DNA of 64,000 bases, from positions 91,405 through 155,404 of the forward strand of contig NZ_FRAB01000013.1 of the NCBI RefSeq assembly GCF_900142195.1, given 5' to 3'. Source of the DNA: Paraburkholderia terricola. Its GTDB lineage: Bacteria > Pseudomonadota > Gammaproteobacteria > Burkholderiales > Burkholderiaceae. The notes below the pieces were generated by a model. It was given only the letters and a program-made list of their open reading frames with translations, did not search any database and was not told the DNA's origin. A program made the position numbers and the translations under genes. Below are positions 45,197-53,872 of this stretch, in pieces. Positions within the stretch are counted from its first letter, which is position 1; each line of letters opens with the position of its first letter.

Positions 45197-46852
45197 CTAC
45201 TTCGCCACACGCGCCTGCAACGCGCGAATCCGTCCGAGCGCCTGCGTGTCGGACACCGTCGCCTCGTACATGTTTGCGAGGTCGGCCTTGAGCGCGGTGC
45301 GAGAGCCGCCGTCGAGATAGATCATGTGCCCCGACGGATAAAACCGCGCCGACAGATTCTGCCGGACCTGCTGGCTGAGAAGCGGCATTTGCTGTAAATC
45401 GAGCACGGTCTGATAGAACGGCGTGACGTAGTCGTAGAAGCCGTTCGCCGACAACACCTTCAGATCGGGGTTGAGCGCCATCACGGCGGCGAGGTCGCCG
45501 GCGGTGTAAAGAACGACGTTGCCCTTCGCGTCGACGCCCTTCTGTTCGCCGGTGGGATCGATGTGACCGAAGTCCCAGTACTGGAAGGCCTGATCGTTCA
45601 GGTCGGTGAACGACGAATTCGACGTGTATTTCAACTGCTCGTTCAGATACACGTTCCACATGGTCGTATAGACGCCGCTGACCGCCGTCATGGTCGGATC
45701 GTTGCCGCCGGAATTCGGGTCGACCTTGCCGGCAATGCCGGTGTCGATCGCGGTCACGCGGCCGTCGTATGCGCCGAGCGCGAGGCCTTGCGATTTCAGC
45801 AGCGTGGTGAGGAAAAGAGAATTGCCGCGGCTGTCGTACGACGTGATGTCGAGGCTCCAGGCCAGCAAGGTGGTTTTGTCGATGCCGGTGTATTCGCTCA
45901 GCTTTTCGACGATCGCCGAATCGGTGGTCGGAAATTTGCGCAAGGCCGCCAGATAATCGGTGCGCGCGAATTGCGCAACCTCTTCGGCGAACGCGCCGAG
46001 ATCGGTCGGCCGTGGCGCGATGCCGAGCTTCTTGTGATAGCACGCGTCCGCGGCGGCCGTGGGCAGCGTGCCGACAGGATTGCCGGATTGCGTGTAATCG
46101 AGGATCGACGATTGCAGCGTGATGCCGTTCAGGTCGACGCCGTCTTCGTGCAGCCGGTAAGCCAGCACGCAACTGCGCGCCGTGCCGTAAGACTCGCCGA
46201 ACAGATACTTCGGCGAATTCCAGCGGTTGTGTTTGGTGAGAAAACGCTTGATGAACTGCTTGATCGAGTCGGCGTCCTGGTCGACACCCCAGAAGTCGCG
46301 GTTCTTCTTCGGCGCGATCGCGGCCGAATAACCGGTGCCGACGGGGTTGATGAACACGAGGTCGCTCTTGTCGAGCAGGCTGTCGGGATTGTCCTCCATC
46401 GAGTACGGCGCGGGCGGCGTGAAGCCCGGCATCGACGTCCTGATGCGGCGCGGCGCGAACGATCCGAGCAGCACGAACACCGAGGACGAACCCGGCCCGC
46501 CGTTATAGAAGAAAGTCACCGGGCGGGTTTCTTCCTTCTGGTTGTCCTGCGTGAACGCAACGTGGAACATTCTGGCGACGGGCTGCGAACTGCTCGGGTC
46601 GACGATCACCAGGTGCCCCGCCGTTGCCGTGTACTTGATCGTGTTGCCGCCGATGGTGACCAAATGGTGCGTGACAGCCGCGGTCTCGGCGGTTTCGGTG
46701 ACGGCGTCGTCCGGCCCGTTGCCATAAGCGATCGGATCGAAGAATGGCTGGTCGCCGCTTTTACGCGACACGCCGGCGGCCGCCGGCGTGCTCAGGCCAA
46801 GAGAATCGTGCGACGACTGCGGACTAACGGAAGCCGGCTCGGTATTCGTCAT
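45197..46852 (-). CDS. Peptidase family S10 (serine carboxypeptidase-like)
   Basis: 551 residues. Alpha/beta-hydrolase serine carboxypeptidase. Oxyanion segment NGGPGSSSVFVLLGSFAP, nucleophile Ser221 (YLFGESYGTARSC), Asp474 (ANGFYDYVTP), His509 (PSGHMIYLDGG). All three catalytic residues are present. The N-terminus (MTNTEPASVSPQSSHD) is not a signal peptide, unusual for a carboxypeptidase that normally works outside the cytoplasm. It starts 46 bases after the stop of the S53 peptidase gene on the same strand, so the pair is probably one operon: an endopeptidase plus an exopeptidase that both usually prefer low pH. Confidence 0.9.
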   Translation of the reverse strand: MTNTEPASVSPQSSHDSLGLSTPAAAGVSRKSGDQPFFDPIAYGNGPDDAVTETAETAAVTHHLVTIGGNTIKYTATAGHLVIVDPSSSQPVARMFHVAFTQDNQKEETRPVTFFYNGGPGSSSVFVLLGSFAPRRIRTSMPGFTPPAPYSMEDNPDSLLDKSDLVFINPVGTGYSAAIAPKKNRDFWGVDQDADSIKQFIKRFLTKHNRWNSPKYLFGESYGTARSCVLAYRLHEDGVDLNGITLQSSILDYTQSGNPVGTLPTAAADACYHKKLGIAPRPTDLGAFAEEVAQFARTDYLAALRKFPTTDSAIVEKLSEYTGIDKTTLLAWSLDITSYDSRGNSLFLTTLLKSQGLALGAYDGRVTAIDTGIAGKVDPNSGGNDPTMTAVSGVYTTMWNVYLNEQLKYTSNSSFTDLNDQAFQYWDFGHIDPTGEQKGVDAKGNVVLYTAGDLAAVMALNPDLKVLSANGFYDYVTPFYQTVLDLQQMPLLSQQVRQNLSARFYPSGHMIYLDGGSRTALKADLANMYEATVSDTQALGRIRALQARVAK

Positions 46853-46898
46853 GATCGCTCCAAGGGTTCGTTCACGCTGGTGTCTCGTGTGCTGCTGA

Positions 46899-48458
46899 CT
46901 ATAGTGCGCCCGCCACCTTCTGACCATTGGGGCTGCCGAGTCCGGTGCAGGCATCCCACCCCTCGGACGCCGCGAAACTGCCGTTGTTGCCTTGCGTGAT
47001 GTCGTTGCACACGTGCGGCGCCTTGTACAGCTTCGGGTTGATGAAACCGGCCGGCTCGCCCTTCGCCGCATTGATGCGCGCGATCAGCGCCGCCCACAGC
47101 GGCGCGACCGCGCTGGTGCCGCCGATCACGGTCTGCTCGCCGCCGATCAACACCGTGTAGCCGGTGATGGGCGATGCGTCGCCGGCCACGTCGGGCACGC
47201 CGCGCCCGCCGAGGGCCGTCTTGCCGCCGCTCGACAAAGCGGCGGACAAGCCCTTTTGCCATGCCGGCACGGGAAAGGCCCGGCTCACCCCGCCACCGCC
47301 CGCGCCACCCTGCGCGCCGTCGTTCCACACCACCTCGCGCGAAATCGACGTGCCCGATGCGGTCAGACTCGTGCCGCCGCACGCCAGCACGTAGGGACTC
47401 GACGCGGGAAAGTCCACCTGATCGCCGCCGTTCACGCCATCGCTCGAACCGCTATCGCCCGACGCCGCGCAAACCGTCACGCCGAGCGCCGCCGCCGTCT
47501 CCAGCACGCTATTGAACGCCTGAAGCGACTGGCTGGTCCAGCTCGATTCCGGCGCGCCCCAGCTGATCGAAATCACCGAGGGCTTGTTGGCCGTGTCGTG
47601 CACCGCGCGGCTTAATGCGTCGATGAAACCGGCGTCGCTGTTCGGCGTGAAATACACCGCGATCGTCGCGCCGGGCGCGATGGCGCCGACCACTTCGATG
47701 TCGAGCGTGACCTCGCCGTCCGGGCCGTTCGGGTCGCCGGTCGGCTCATTGCGGGCCTGGTCGACGCTGACCGGCTTCACCGTGGGCGATGCCACACCCA
47801 GGCTCGCGAAGTACGCATCGAGATCGCTGCGGGTGTATCCGCCGCCGAGTTCGAGGATGCCGACGCATTGCCCGCTGCCGTCGCCCTGCGGGAACTGGTA
47901 GAGCGCCGCGAGTTGCGGAGGGGTGAAGGAAACCTGATGCGCCTTCGCCGGCCTGAACGGCGGCCGGATGCGAAAGTGCGGCCGCGCCTGGGGCCGGTTG
48001 TCGAGCCCGAGCACCGCTTCCACGACGCCGTGCAGATCGTCCGGCACGTTGACCGGGCCGGTGCGGCCGCGGAACTCGCCGGCCGTGCGATGCTGGTAAT
48101 GCTCGAGCTTGACTCCGAACGCGCCCTGAAACTGCGCGATCGTGCCGCTCAGCAAGACCGAACGCGCCGCCGGGTCCTCGCGCACCACCGTCAAGCCGTG
48201 CGCCGCGGCGAAGGCCTTGACCTTGGCGATGTCGTCGGGCGCGGCGCCGTAATCTTTTGCCAGTTCGTCGCGCGACAGCGGTTTCACGTTCGGGTCGCCC
48301 GCCTGGATTCTGCTCATCAGCGCATCGAACTGCGCCTGCCGTTGACGGCGCAGCATGACGAAAACCTCGATCCGTTCCGCCGGATCGCATTGACCGACCA
48401 CTTTCGAACCTTGTTCCACCGTTCGCTCGCTTCCCGGCAGCGGATGCTTTGTGACCAT
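46899..48458 (-). CDS. Peptidase S53, kumamolisin/sedolisin-type
   Basis: 519 residues with an N-terminal activation (pro) domain at about 20-155 (ELAKDYGAAPDDIAKVKAFA) and a subtilisin-like catalytic domain. Sedolisin residues: Glu249 and Asp253 (GEVTLDIEVV), oxyanion Asp335 (AASGDSGSSDG), and Ser449 in GGTSAVAP. A Ca2+ site is suggested by CNDITQGNNGS and GWDACTGLGSPNG at the end. Acid-active secreted endopeptidases; yet there is no signal peptide at the start (MVTKHPLPGSERTVEQ), so the export route is not visible. First gene of the S53-S10 pair. Confidence 0.93.
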   Translation of the reverse strand: MVTKHPLPGSERTVEQGSKVVGQCDPAERIEVFVMLRRQRQAQFDALMSRIQAGDPNVKPLSRDELAKDYGAAPDDIAKVKAFAAAHGLTVVREDPAARSVLLSGTIAQFQGAFGVKLEHYQHRTAGEFRGRTGPVNVPDDLHGVVEAVLGLDNRPQARPHFRIRPPFRPAKAHQVSFTPPQLAALYQFPQGDGSGQCVGILELGGGYTRSDLDAYFASLGVASPTVKPVSVDQARNEPTGDPNGPDGEVTLDIEVVGAIAPGATIAVYFTPNSDAGFIDALSRAVHDTANKPSVISISWGAPESSWTSQSLQAFNSVLETAAALGVTVCAASGDSGSSDGVNGGDQVDFPASSPYVLACGGTSLTASGTSISREVVWNDGAQGGAGGGGVSRAFPVPAWQKGLSAALSSGGKTALGGRGVPDVAGDASPITGYTVLIGGEQTVIGGTSAVAPLWAALIARINAAKGEPAGFINPKLYKAPHVCNDITQGNNGSFAASEGWDACTGLGSPNGQKVAGAL

Positions 48459-48760
48459 GTGTCGACTCTCCTGTTAGCGCGACGGCGCAGGCCGCAAGCT
48501 GAAGCGAGGGCACGGCGCGCATGTGCACAACCTCATCGCCTTACGAGCGCGACAGGTTGCTGTTTTCAAGGACTTCGCCAAATCGTCCGACCCATGCATT
48601 CGACCACAGTTCCGGCGCGCGCGGCAGTTGTCCGAATGGCTAACGCCGCACTGTCTCAAGCGCGTCATGCACGGCACGCGCTATGATGCTGCAGCGGCAA
48701 TCCAGCCGCTACATTGCCTGGCGCGCCGTGCGCGCACGATCAAAGAATCAGAGGAACCCC
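48459..48760. other. Divergent control region of S53 and DUF1993 genes
   Basis: About 302 bases between the S53 gene (leftward) and the DUF1993 gene (rightward). No gene supported. It contains a purine-rich block AGAGGAACCCC before the DUF1993 ATG. No strong palindrome seen. Confidence 0.4.
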
Positions 48761-49270
48761 ATGCCAATTTCGATGTATCAAGCATCACTGCCCGTACTGA
48801 TTCGCGGCCTGACCAATCTGCAAGCCATCCTCGGCAAGGCGCAGGCGCATGCCGCCGCGAAGCAGATCGAGCCGTCGGTGTTCACGAACGCGCGGCTCGC
48901 GCCGGACATGCTGCCGCTGGTGCGCCAGATCTATATCGCGAGCGACACCGCGAAGGGATGCGCCGCGCGTCTGGCCGGCGTCGAAGCGCCGAAATTCGAA
49001 GACGTCGAACAGACCTTCGACGAACTGCACGCGCGCCTGCAAAAGACGATCGATTATCTGAAGGAGTTCAGCGCGGAGCAGATCGACGGCTCGGAAGAGC
49101 GCGTCATCACGCTGAAAATGCGCACCGGCCCGATCGAGTTCACAGGCCTGTCGTATCTGCTCGGTTTCGTGCTGCCCAACTTTTATTTTCACGTCACGAC
49201 GGCGTACGACATTCTGCGTCACAACGGCGTCGAACTCGGCAAGCTCGACTACCTGGGCGGCATCAGGTAA
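48761..49270 (+). CDS. DUF1993 family protein
   Basis: 169 residues. Pattern ISMYQASLPVLIRGLTNLQA, EPSVFTNARLAPDMLPLVRQ, IQIYIASDTAKG-like and FYFHVTTAYDILRHNGVELG matches DUF1993, an all-helical DinB-like family. Some relatives bind metal with conserved His; function unknown. Start ATG 48761 after GAGGAACCCC. Separate transcription unit. The C-terminus ends with KLDYLGG, as is usual. Confidence 0.88.
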   Translation: MPISMYQASLPVLIRGLTNLQAILGKAQAHAAAKQIEPSVFTNARLAPDMLPLVRQIYIASDTAKGCAARLAGVEAPKFEDVEQTFDELHARLQKTIDYLKEFSAEQIDGSEERVITLKMRTGPIEFTGLSYLLGFVLPNFYFHVTTAYDILRHNGVELGKLDYLGGIR

Positions 49271-49340
49271 ACGAGCGCTGCAACGCTTCGATTGCGTGAG
49301 CGTTGCACGAAAGACGACGCGCGGCGCGTCGCCCAAAGCT

Positions 49341-49661
49341 TCAAACACGCGGCTGGAAGGCAATGATCGCCATGCCGGCCAGCGTGAAGGCAACGCCCGC
49401 CGCGTCCCACGGCGTGGGGCGCAGTTTGTCGACGCACCATAGCCAAGCGATCGCCACCGCCACATACACACCGCCGTAAGCCGCATACACGCGGCCCGCG
49501 GCGGTGCCGTGCAGTGTCAGCAGCCAGGCGAACAGCGCGAGGCTGAGCGCGCCGGGCACCAGCAGCCAGATCGAGCCGCCCTGCTTCAGCCAGCGCCACG
49601 GCAGGTAGCAACCCACGATCTCGGCAAGAGCGGTCACGACATAAAGCACAAAAGTTTTCAT
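49341..49661 (-). CDS. YnfA-family (UPF0060) small membrane protein
   Basis: 106 residues with four membrane segments. Family landmarks: [40 protein letters not shown] and [20 protein letters not shown]. The YnfA family belongs to the small multidrug resistance-like fold; transport of cationic compounds has been proposed for some members. The start at 49661 is fixed by family length. Convergent with DUF1993, divergent from DUF1289. Confidence 0.92.
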   Translation of the reverse strand: MKTFVLYVVTALAEIVGCYLPWRWLKQGGSIWLLVPGALSLALFAWLLTLHGTAAGRVYAAYGGVYVAVAIAWLWCVDKLRPTPWDAAGVAFTLAGMAIIAFQPRV

Positions 49662-49805
49662 CGACAGAGGGAAGCAAGGGGTTGTGTCGGTTGTGTCGCC
49701 GCCTGGTTGTACGCGGCGCGCTATCGGTTCTATTAACACAATCGCGTGGCGCACGGGCAACGCGCGTGCGACAGTCGCCGTTGCTGGTCTCTATCCCTAT
49801 CCGTC

Positions 49806-49979
49806 ATGAGCATCGCGTCACCCTGCATCGACATCTGCAAATTCGACAGCAAAACCGGCTTTTGCATCGGCTGTTTGCGCACGCGCGACGAATGCAAGAG
49901 CTGGAAGAAGATGAAAGACAAGCAGCGCCGGAGAATCGTCGAGGACCGCTCGCATCGCGAGCGCAAACTGGGCAAGTAG
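49806..49979 (+). CDS. DUF1289 family Cys-rich small protein
   Basis: 57 residues. CIDICKFDSKTGFCIGCLRT with four Cys in the family order (C-x3-C-x8-C-x2-C) that may bind iron or zinc, then the charged helix KKMKDKQRRRIVEDRSHRER. DUF1289 is common in proteobacteria, function unknown. Start ATG 49806 from homology; no strong ribosome site. Confidence 0.85.
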   Translation: MSIASPCIDICKFDSKTGFCIGCLRTRDECKSWKKMKDKQRRRIVEDRSHRERKLGK

Positions 49980-50092
49980 GCCGCTTGCGCGGCTGGCTAT
50001 CCATCGCTAGACGCGTTGCGAAGCGGAGCTAAACGCGGAGGTGCGGGATCGCCACCGGACTGCCAACCAGCGCGGCGGCTCGCCCCATCGCG

Positions 50093-50770
50093 TCAATCGA
50101 GCGAGAGCCGCAATGCAAAGCCGATCAGCGCTGCCGAGAACGTCCAGCGCTGCAAGGTTTGCGCAAGCGGATGAGCCCGCATCCAGCCGGCGATCCGCGC
50201 GGCGCCGATCGCGTACATCGCGTCGAAACATACGCCGATGGCGAGCAGCACCACACCCAGTTCGACCATCTGCAACGCCACCGGACCCGCCTCCGGGCGC
50301 ACGAACTGCGGCAATAGCACCGAGCAGAACAGCAGCGCTTTCGGGTTCAGCAGATTGGTGAGCAAGCCTTTGACGAAAGCGGTCCGCAACGGACGCGAGC
50401 CGGCTCCCGCCTTGTTTCCGGCACCGATGCCCTCGGTGCCGTCCGCCGCGCCGCGCGCGTCATGTCCGCCGGGCAACGCGAACACCGGCGAACGGAAAAT
50501 CTGAATGCCGACCCACGCGAGATACACCGCGCCGCCATAACGCACGATGTCGTAGAGCCAGGGCGCGCCGCGCAACAGCGCCGCCGCCCCGCATGCCGAG
50601 AGCGTGACGTGGGTCGCACGCGCCACGCCGAGGCCGGCGGCTGCCGCGAAACCGTGGCGCATGCCGCGTCCGATACTGGTTTGCAGAATCAGCGCCATGT
50701 CGGGTCCGGGCACGGCATAGACGACGAACAGCGCAGCGATATAGACGGCCAGCAAGTGTGCGGAAATCAA
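50093..50770 (-). CDS. LysE-family amino-acid exporter
   Basis: 225 residues with about six membrane segments: LLAVYIAALFVVYAVPGPDM, then GVARATHVTLSACGAAALLR, LYDIVRYGGAVYLAWVGIQI, FVKGLLTNLLNPKALLFCSV. The pattern PGPDMALILQTSIGRGMRHG and LLNPKA are typical of LysE/RhtB exporters. Divergent from an Lrp/AsnC gene with 152 bases between. The Lrp-type regulator probably controls this exporter in response to an amino acid, a common pairing. Confidence 0.9.
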   Translation of the reverse strand: MISAHLLAVYIAALFVVYAVPGPDMALILQTSIGRGMRHGFAAAAGLGVARATHVTLSACGAAALLRGAPWLYDIVRYGGAVYLAWVGIQIFRSPVFALPGGHDARGAADGTEGIGAGNKAGAGSRPLRTAFVKGLLTNLLNPKALLFCSVLLPQFVRPEAGPVALQMVELGVVLLAIGVCFDAMYAIGAARIAGWMRAHPLAQTLQRWTFSAALIGFALRLSLD

Positions 50771-50859
50771 GGAAGCCTCCGGTTTTCAATGGCTCTATGT
50801 TGCTATCGTCAGTGGAGGGTTTGCTGGCGAATTTCCGGTCTTCATGGTTACGATTTGGA

Positions 50860-50877
50860 GGAATACGCTAACATTCC
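50860..50877. promoter_or_regulatory. Dyad between the LysE and Lrp genes
   Basis: GGAAT-N8-ATTCC: perfect five-base arms at 50860-50864 and 50873-50877, with further GG/CC matches outside. It lies 46 bases before the Lrp gene and 90 bases before the LysE gene. A plausible Lrp/AsnC binding site, not confirmed. Confidence 0.45.
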
Positions 50878-50922
50878 GCCTTCTCTCCATGTTTTCCGCC
50901 AACCCGCCGAGACTCCCGAGCC

Positions 50923-51390
50923 ATGACAACCGACCTCGATAAAACAGACCGCGCGATCCTCGCCGCGCTGCAGAAAGACGGCCGCATGTCGAACGCGCGG
51001 CTGGCCGAGATGGTCGGCCTCAGCGAAACGCCCTGCGCGCGTCGTCTCAAACGCCTCGAAAATGACGGCTATATCGACCACTACCGCGCGATGCTGTCGC
51101 GCTCCGCTCTCGGTTTCGGCGTGGTGGCGTTCGTCTATGTGCGCTTTGCCGTGCACGACCGCGCGGTGGCGACGCGCTTCGAGCGCGAGGTGCAGGCGAT
51201 TGCGCGAATCCTGTCGTGCCACAACGTGTCGGGCAGCGCCGACTACATCCTGCAAGTGGTGGCGCGCGACCTCGACGACTACGGCACGTTCATGCGCGAC
51301 GAGATGCGCAGCCTGCCGGGCGTGACCTCGGTGGAATCGGCACTCTCGCTGCGCGAAGTGAAGGCCAACGGCGGCTTGCCGGTCGCCTGA
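50923..51390 (+). CDS. Lrp/AsnC-family transcriptional regulator
   Basis: 155 residues. Helix-turn-helix LDKTDRAILAALQKDGRMSN and ARLAEMVGLSETPCARRLKR, followed by the RAM ligand domain (VGSADYILQV-type segment SGSADYILQVVARDLDDYGT). It would act as a dimer or octamer sensing an amino acid. Divergent from the LysE-type exporter, the arrangement expected for local regulation. Confidence 0.93.
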   Translation: MTTDLDKTDRAILAALQKDGRMSNARLAEMVGLSETPCARRLKRLENDGYIDHYRAMLSRSALGFGVVAFVYVRFAVHDRAVATRFEREVQAIARILSCHNVSGSADYILQVVARDLDDYGTFMRDEMRSLPGVTSVESALSLREVKANGGLPVA

Positions 51391-51455
51391 ACGTCGACGT
51401 GGCATAGTCACGCATTTGATTCGGCGCGAGCCGAGTGGACGAGTACGGAGATGTC

Positions 51456-51698
51456 ATGGATCAACTGAATCAGGAACAGGCGCGAGCCGAGGAAACGGCC
51501 GCGATGGAGCGTGTATTGACCGCCACGCAACGGGTGCAGGCGGCCTTCGCGTCGCTGCAATCGCAGTTTCCGCCGGCAGGCAGCGGCAAGCCTTCGCAGT
51601 TCGCGCTGCAAACCTTCGACGCCGCGTTGCAGGAACTCGAAGACGCGCAGGCGGCGTTCGACGAAATGCTCGGCGATCTGCTCGACGGCAATCGTTGA
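51456..51698 (+). CDS. Hypothetical protein, 80 residues, helical
   Basis: Two predicted amphipathic helices: MDQLNQEQARAEETAAMERV and ALQTFDAALQELEDAQAAFD, with GSGKPSQF between. Acidic, probably a small coiled-coil protein. Start ATG 51456 has GGAG five bases upstream; a GTG at 51435 would add seven residues. Not recognised. Follows the Lrp gene on the same strand by 65 bases. Confidence 0.65.
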   Translation: MDQLNQEQARAEETAAMERVLTATQRVQAAFASLQSQFPPAGSGKPSQFALQTFDAALQELEDAQAAFDEMLGDLLDGNR

Positions 51699-51858
51699 GC
51701 GGCCGGCGCGCCGGATTTTGCTGAATCGCCGCTGCGCCGCTACTGCGGAATCACGCGGCCGATGCGTCGTTTGCTAGCGGCAGCGGCCGCATGCGGTCAC
51801 GGGCGCTCGTCGCGCCGCACTCACAGATTCAACTGAATTCGCGGAACCAGTGAAGCTT

Positions 51859-52335
51859 TCACCCGGCCCGCGTCTCGATCACCGGCTCGCAGGCAATCGG
51901 AAAGTTGACCGAGTTCGCGATATAGCACTTCTCGTGCGCCACGTGATGCAAGCGCTTCGCCAACTCCGCATCGCCGCCCGCGCGAATCACCACGCGCGGG
52001 CGCAAAACGATCTCTGAAAAACGTCCCTGCTCCGGGCTGTCGAGCATCGTTCCCTCTGCTTCGTCGCGATACTCGAGCACCACGATGCCGGCGTCCGCGC
52101 AAAGATGCAGATACCAGAGCTTGTGGCAGGCGGAAGCCGAGGCGACCAGCAGATCCTCGGGGTTCCAGCGGCCGGCGTCGCCGAGAAACGCGGCATCCGA
52201 CGAACCGGCAATGTCCGGCTTGTTCCCCGCGGCGATCACATGATCGCGGCCGTAATCGCGATATCCCGAGGTGCCGCTGCCGCGGTTGCCCGTCCACCGC
52301 ACCGATACCTTGTATTTGTGCTCGCCGTATGCCAT
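51859..52335 (-). CDS. OsmC-family peroxiredoxin-like protein
   Basis: 158 residues. OsmC pattern: YKVSVRWTGNRGSGTSGYRD, WNPEDLLVASASACHKLWYL with the first redox Cys (SACHKLWYL) and the second in HVAHEKCYIANSVNFPI. The two Cys and the fold reduce organic hydroperoxides or act with thiols. Start at 52335 is fixed by family; 20 codons of open frame lie upstream. Single gene. Confidence 0.9.
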   Translation of the reverse strand: MAYGEHKYKVSVRWTGNRGSGTSGYRDYGRDHVIAAGNKPDIAGSSDAAFLGDAGRWNPEDLLVASASACHKLWYLHLCADAGIVVLEYRDEAEGTMLDSPEQGRFSEIVLRPRVVIRAGGDAELAKRLHHVAHEKCYIANSVNFPIACEPVIETRAG

Positions 52336-52517
52336 GCCGATCTCCTTGTCGTTTGAGCCCGTCCGAATGGGCGGGATTCGTATTTTAGGGCGCACCGTCG
52401 TTCACCCGCGCCGCGAACGTGGCGTTTCGAATGCCAGCGCCGCTGGTTTCTCATTGCCGCTGCTGCTGCCGCTGCTGCTCGCGGAGAACCGGAGCCCGTG
52501 TCGGCGGCGAGCATGCC

Positions 52518-52859
52518 TTATCGCGTTGGCGGCACGCGTCCGGTCACGTTCGGCGCTCGCGGATCGGGATTCATGTTCAGGCTCGTGCCGTTTGCCCGCA
52601 TGTTGTTGAGCAGCGGGCCCGAGCGTGCGCTGGCGGTGCCGCCAATCGCCGCGGCGTTGCCGGGCGTTCTCACGCCAGTCGTTGGAGATGGACCGGCTGC
52701 CGTCCCGCGACTCGTTCCCGCCGCGCCGCCCGCACTGTCGTCCCGGCCAGCCGACTCGCCGTTCAAACCGCCGCTGAGTTGCGTTGACTGCGCATAGGCC
52801 GACCCCGCAAGGCCGATCAGGAATACGGATAGCACGAACCTGCCCGTGATGACTTTCAT
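52518..52859 (-). CDS. Exported small hypothetical protein, Ser/Gly-rich
   Basis: 113 residues. Signal peptide MKVITGRFVLSVFLIGLAGS AYAQ-type cleavage, then a low-complexity Gly/Ser/Thr/Pro-rich body (GGAAGTSRGTAAGPSPTTG) without any conserved domain. Ends TGRVPPTR. The start is fixed by the signal peptide and the site AGGCTATG-like purines upstream. No family recognised; many Burkholderia genomes carry such secreted proteins. Confidence 0.65.
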   Translation of the reverse strand: MKVITGRFVLSVFLIGLAGSAYAQSTQLSGGLNGESAGRDDSAGGAAGTSRGTAAGPSPTTGVRTPGNAAAIGGTASARSGPLLNNMRANGTSLNMNPDPRAPNVTGRVPPTR

Positions 52860-53082
52860 AGCCTGCTCCGTCACATTGTCGAGTTGCCCGACGCCGCGCC
52901 CGCGTTGCGAACCGGTCAAAAAGTATGAGTGCGAGCAGCCCGCTTTGTTCACCACCCAGCCGTCAGCGCCCGCAACATCACGACAGGCAGTCGTACAAAT
53001 GCTTACAAAGCAGCAACCGTTGTGCGTCCACCGCGCGCCGCCGTGCGGCGTTATTGCTGGGAACCTACCCGCGGAGTCCGCA

Positions 53083-53772
53083 ATGAACACGAACCTCACT
53101 TCCAGCAATCCGCAGCGCAGCCGCATTCACCCGTTGGTCGCCGGTGCGGCGGTGTGCGTGATCCTCGCGAGCGCCACCGGCATTGCCGCGATGACCGGCC
53201 TGTTGCCGACCTCGCGCGCCGTGACCGGACCCGCCGCGCCGGCCCCGGCAATCGTCGCGACGCAAGCCGCCAGCGCGCCGCTCTCGGCTCCGGTTCAGCA
53301 GACCGCGCAGCAAGCCGCGCCCGCCCGACCGCGCGTGCATCACACGCCGAGCGCCACCGCGACGGACGCACCGAGGTACGCGAACAGTCAAGGGGCTCAG
53401 GCGGGTTACCAATCGCCGTCGGCGAAACCCGTTGCCGCGGACCCGTATGCGGGCGAAGTCGTCGCCATCAACACGGTGCAAACGCCCGAACCCACGACGG
53501 GGCTGGGCGCGCTCGGCGGAGCGGTCGCGGGCGGCCTCGTCGGCAACCAGATCGGCGGCGGACGCGGCAAGATCCTGACGACCATCGCGGGCGCGGCCGC
53601 CGGCGGTCTCGCCGGCAACGGCATCGAGCATGCGGTGCGCAAGCAGACCTCGTATCAGGTGCAGGTGCGCATGCAGGACGGCAGCTACCGCAACTTCAAC
53701 TATGAGACGCAACCGCCCGTGCAAGTCGGCGAACGCGTGCACGTCTCCGGCGATTCGCTGACGGCTTCGTAA
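53083..53772 (+). CDS. Glycine-zipper 2TM domain protein
   Basis: 229 residues. N-terminal membrane segment (LVAGAAVCVILASATGIAAM) followed by a Pro/Ala-rich linker, then the glycine zipper GLGALGGAVAGGLVGNQIGG, GRGKILTTIAGAAAGGLAGN, a paired membrane-associated hairpin of the surface-antigen/SlyB type. Ends with a beta domain YQVQVRMQDGSYRNFNYETQ. An envelope protein, probably outer-membrane or periplasmic-facing lipid-associated. Start ATG 53083, good distance from GCGGAG. Confidence 0.88.
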   Translation: MNTNLTSSNPQRSRIHPLVAGAAVCVILASATGIAAMTGLLPTSRAVTGPAAPAPAIVATQAASAPLSAPVQQTAQQAAPARPRVHHTPSATATDAPRYANSQGAQAGYQSPSAKPVAADPYAGEVVAINTVQTPEPTTGLGALGGAVAGGLVGNQIGGGRGKILTTIAGAAAGGLAGNGIEHAVRKQTSYQVQVRMQDGSYRNFNYETQPPVQVGERVHVSGDSLTAS

Positions 53773-53872
53773 CCTTCCCTGCCCGTTGTCACGCCGGGCG
53801 GGCTTCGTAAAGGAATGGCGCTCCCGTGCGCGTTATGATCAACCGTTACGCCACAACGGCTGATCGCGCACG

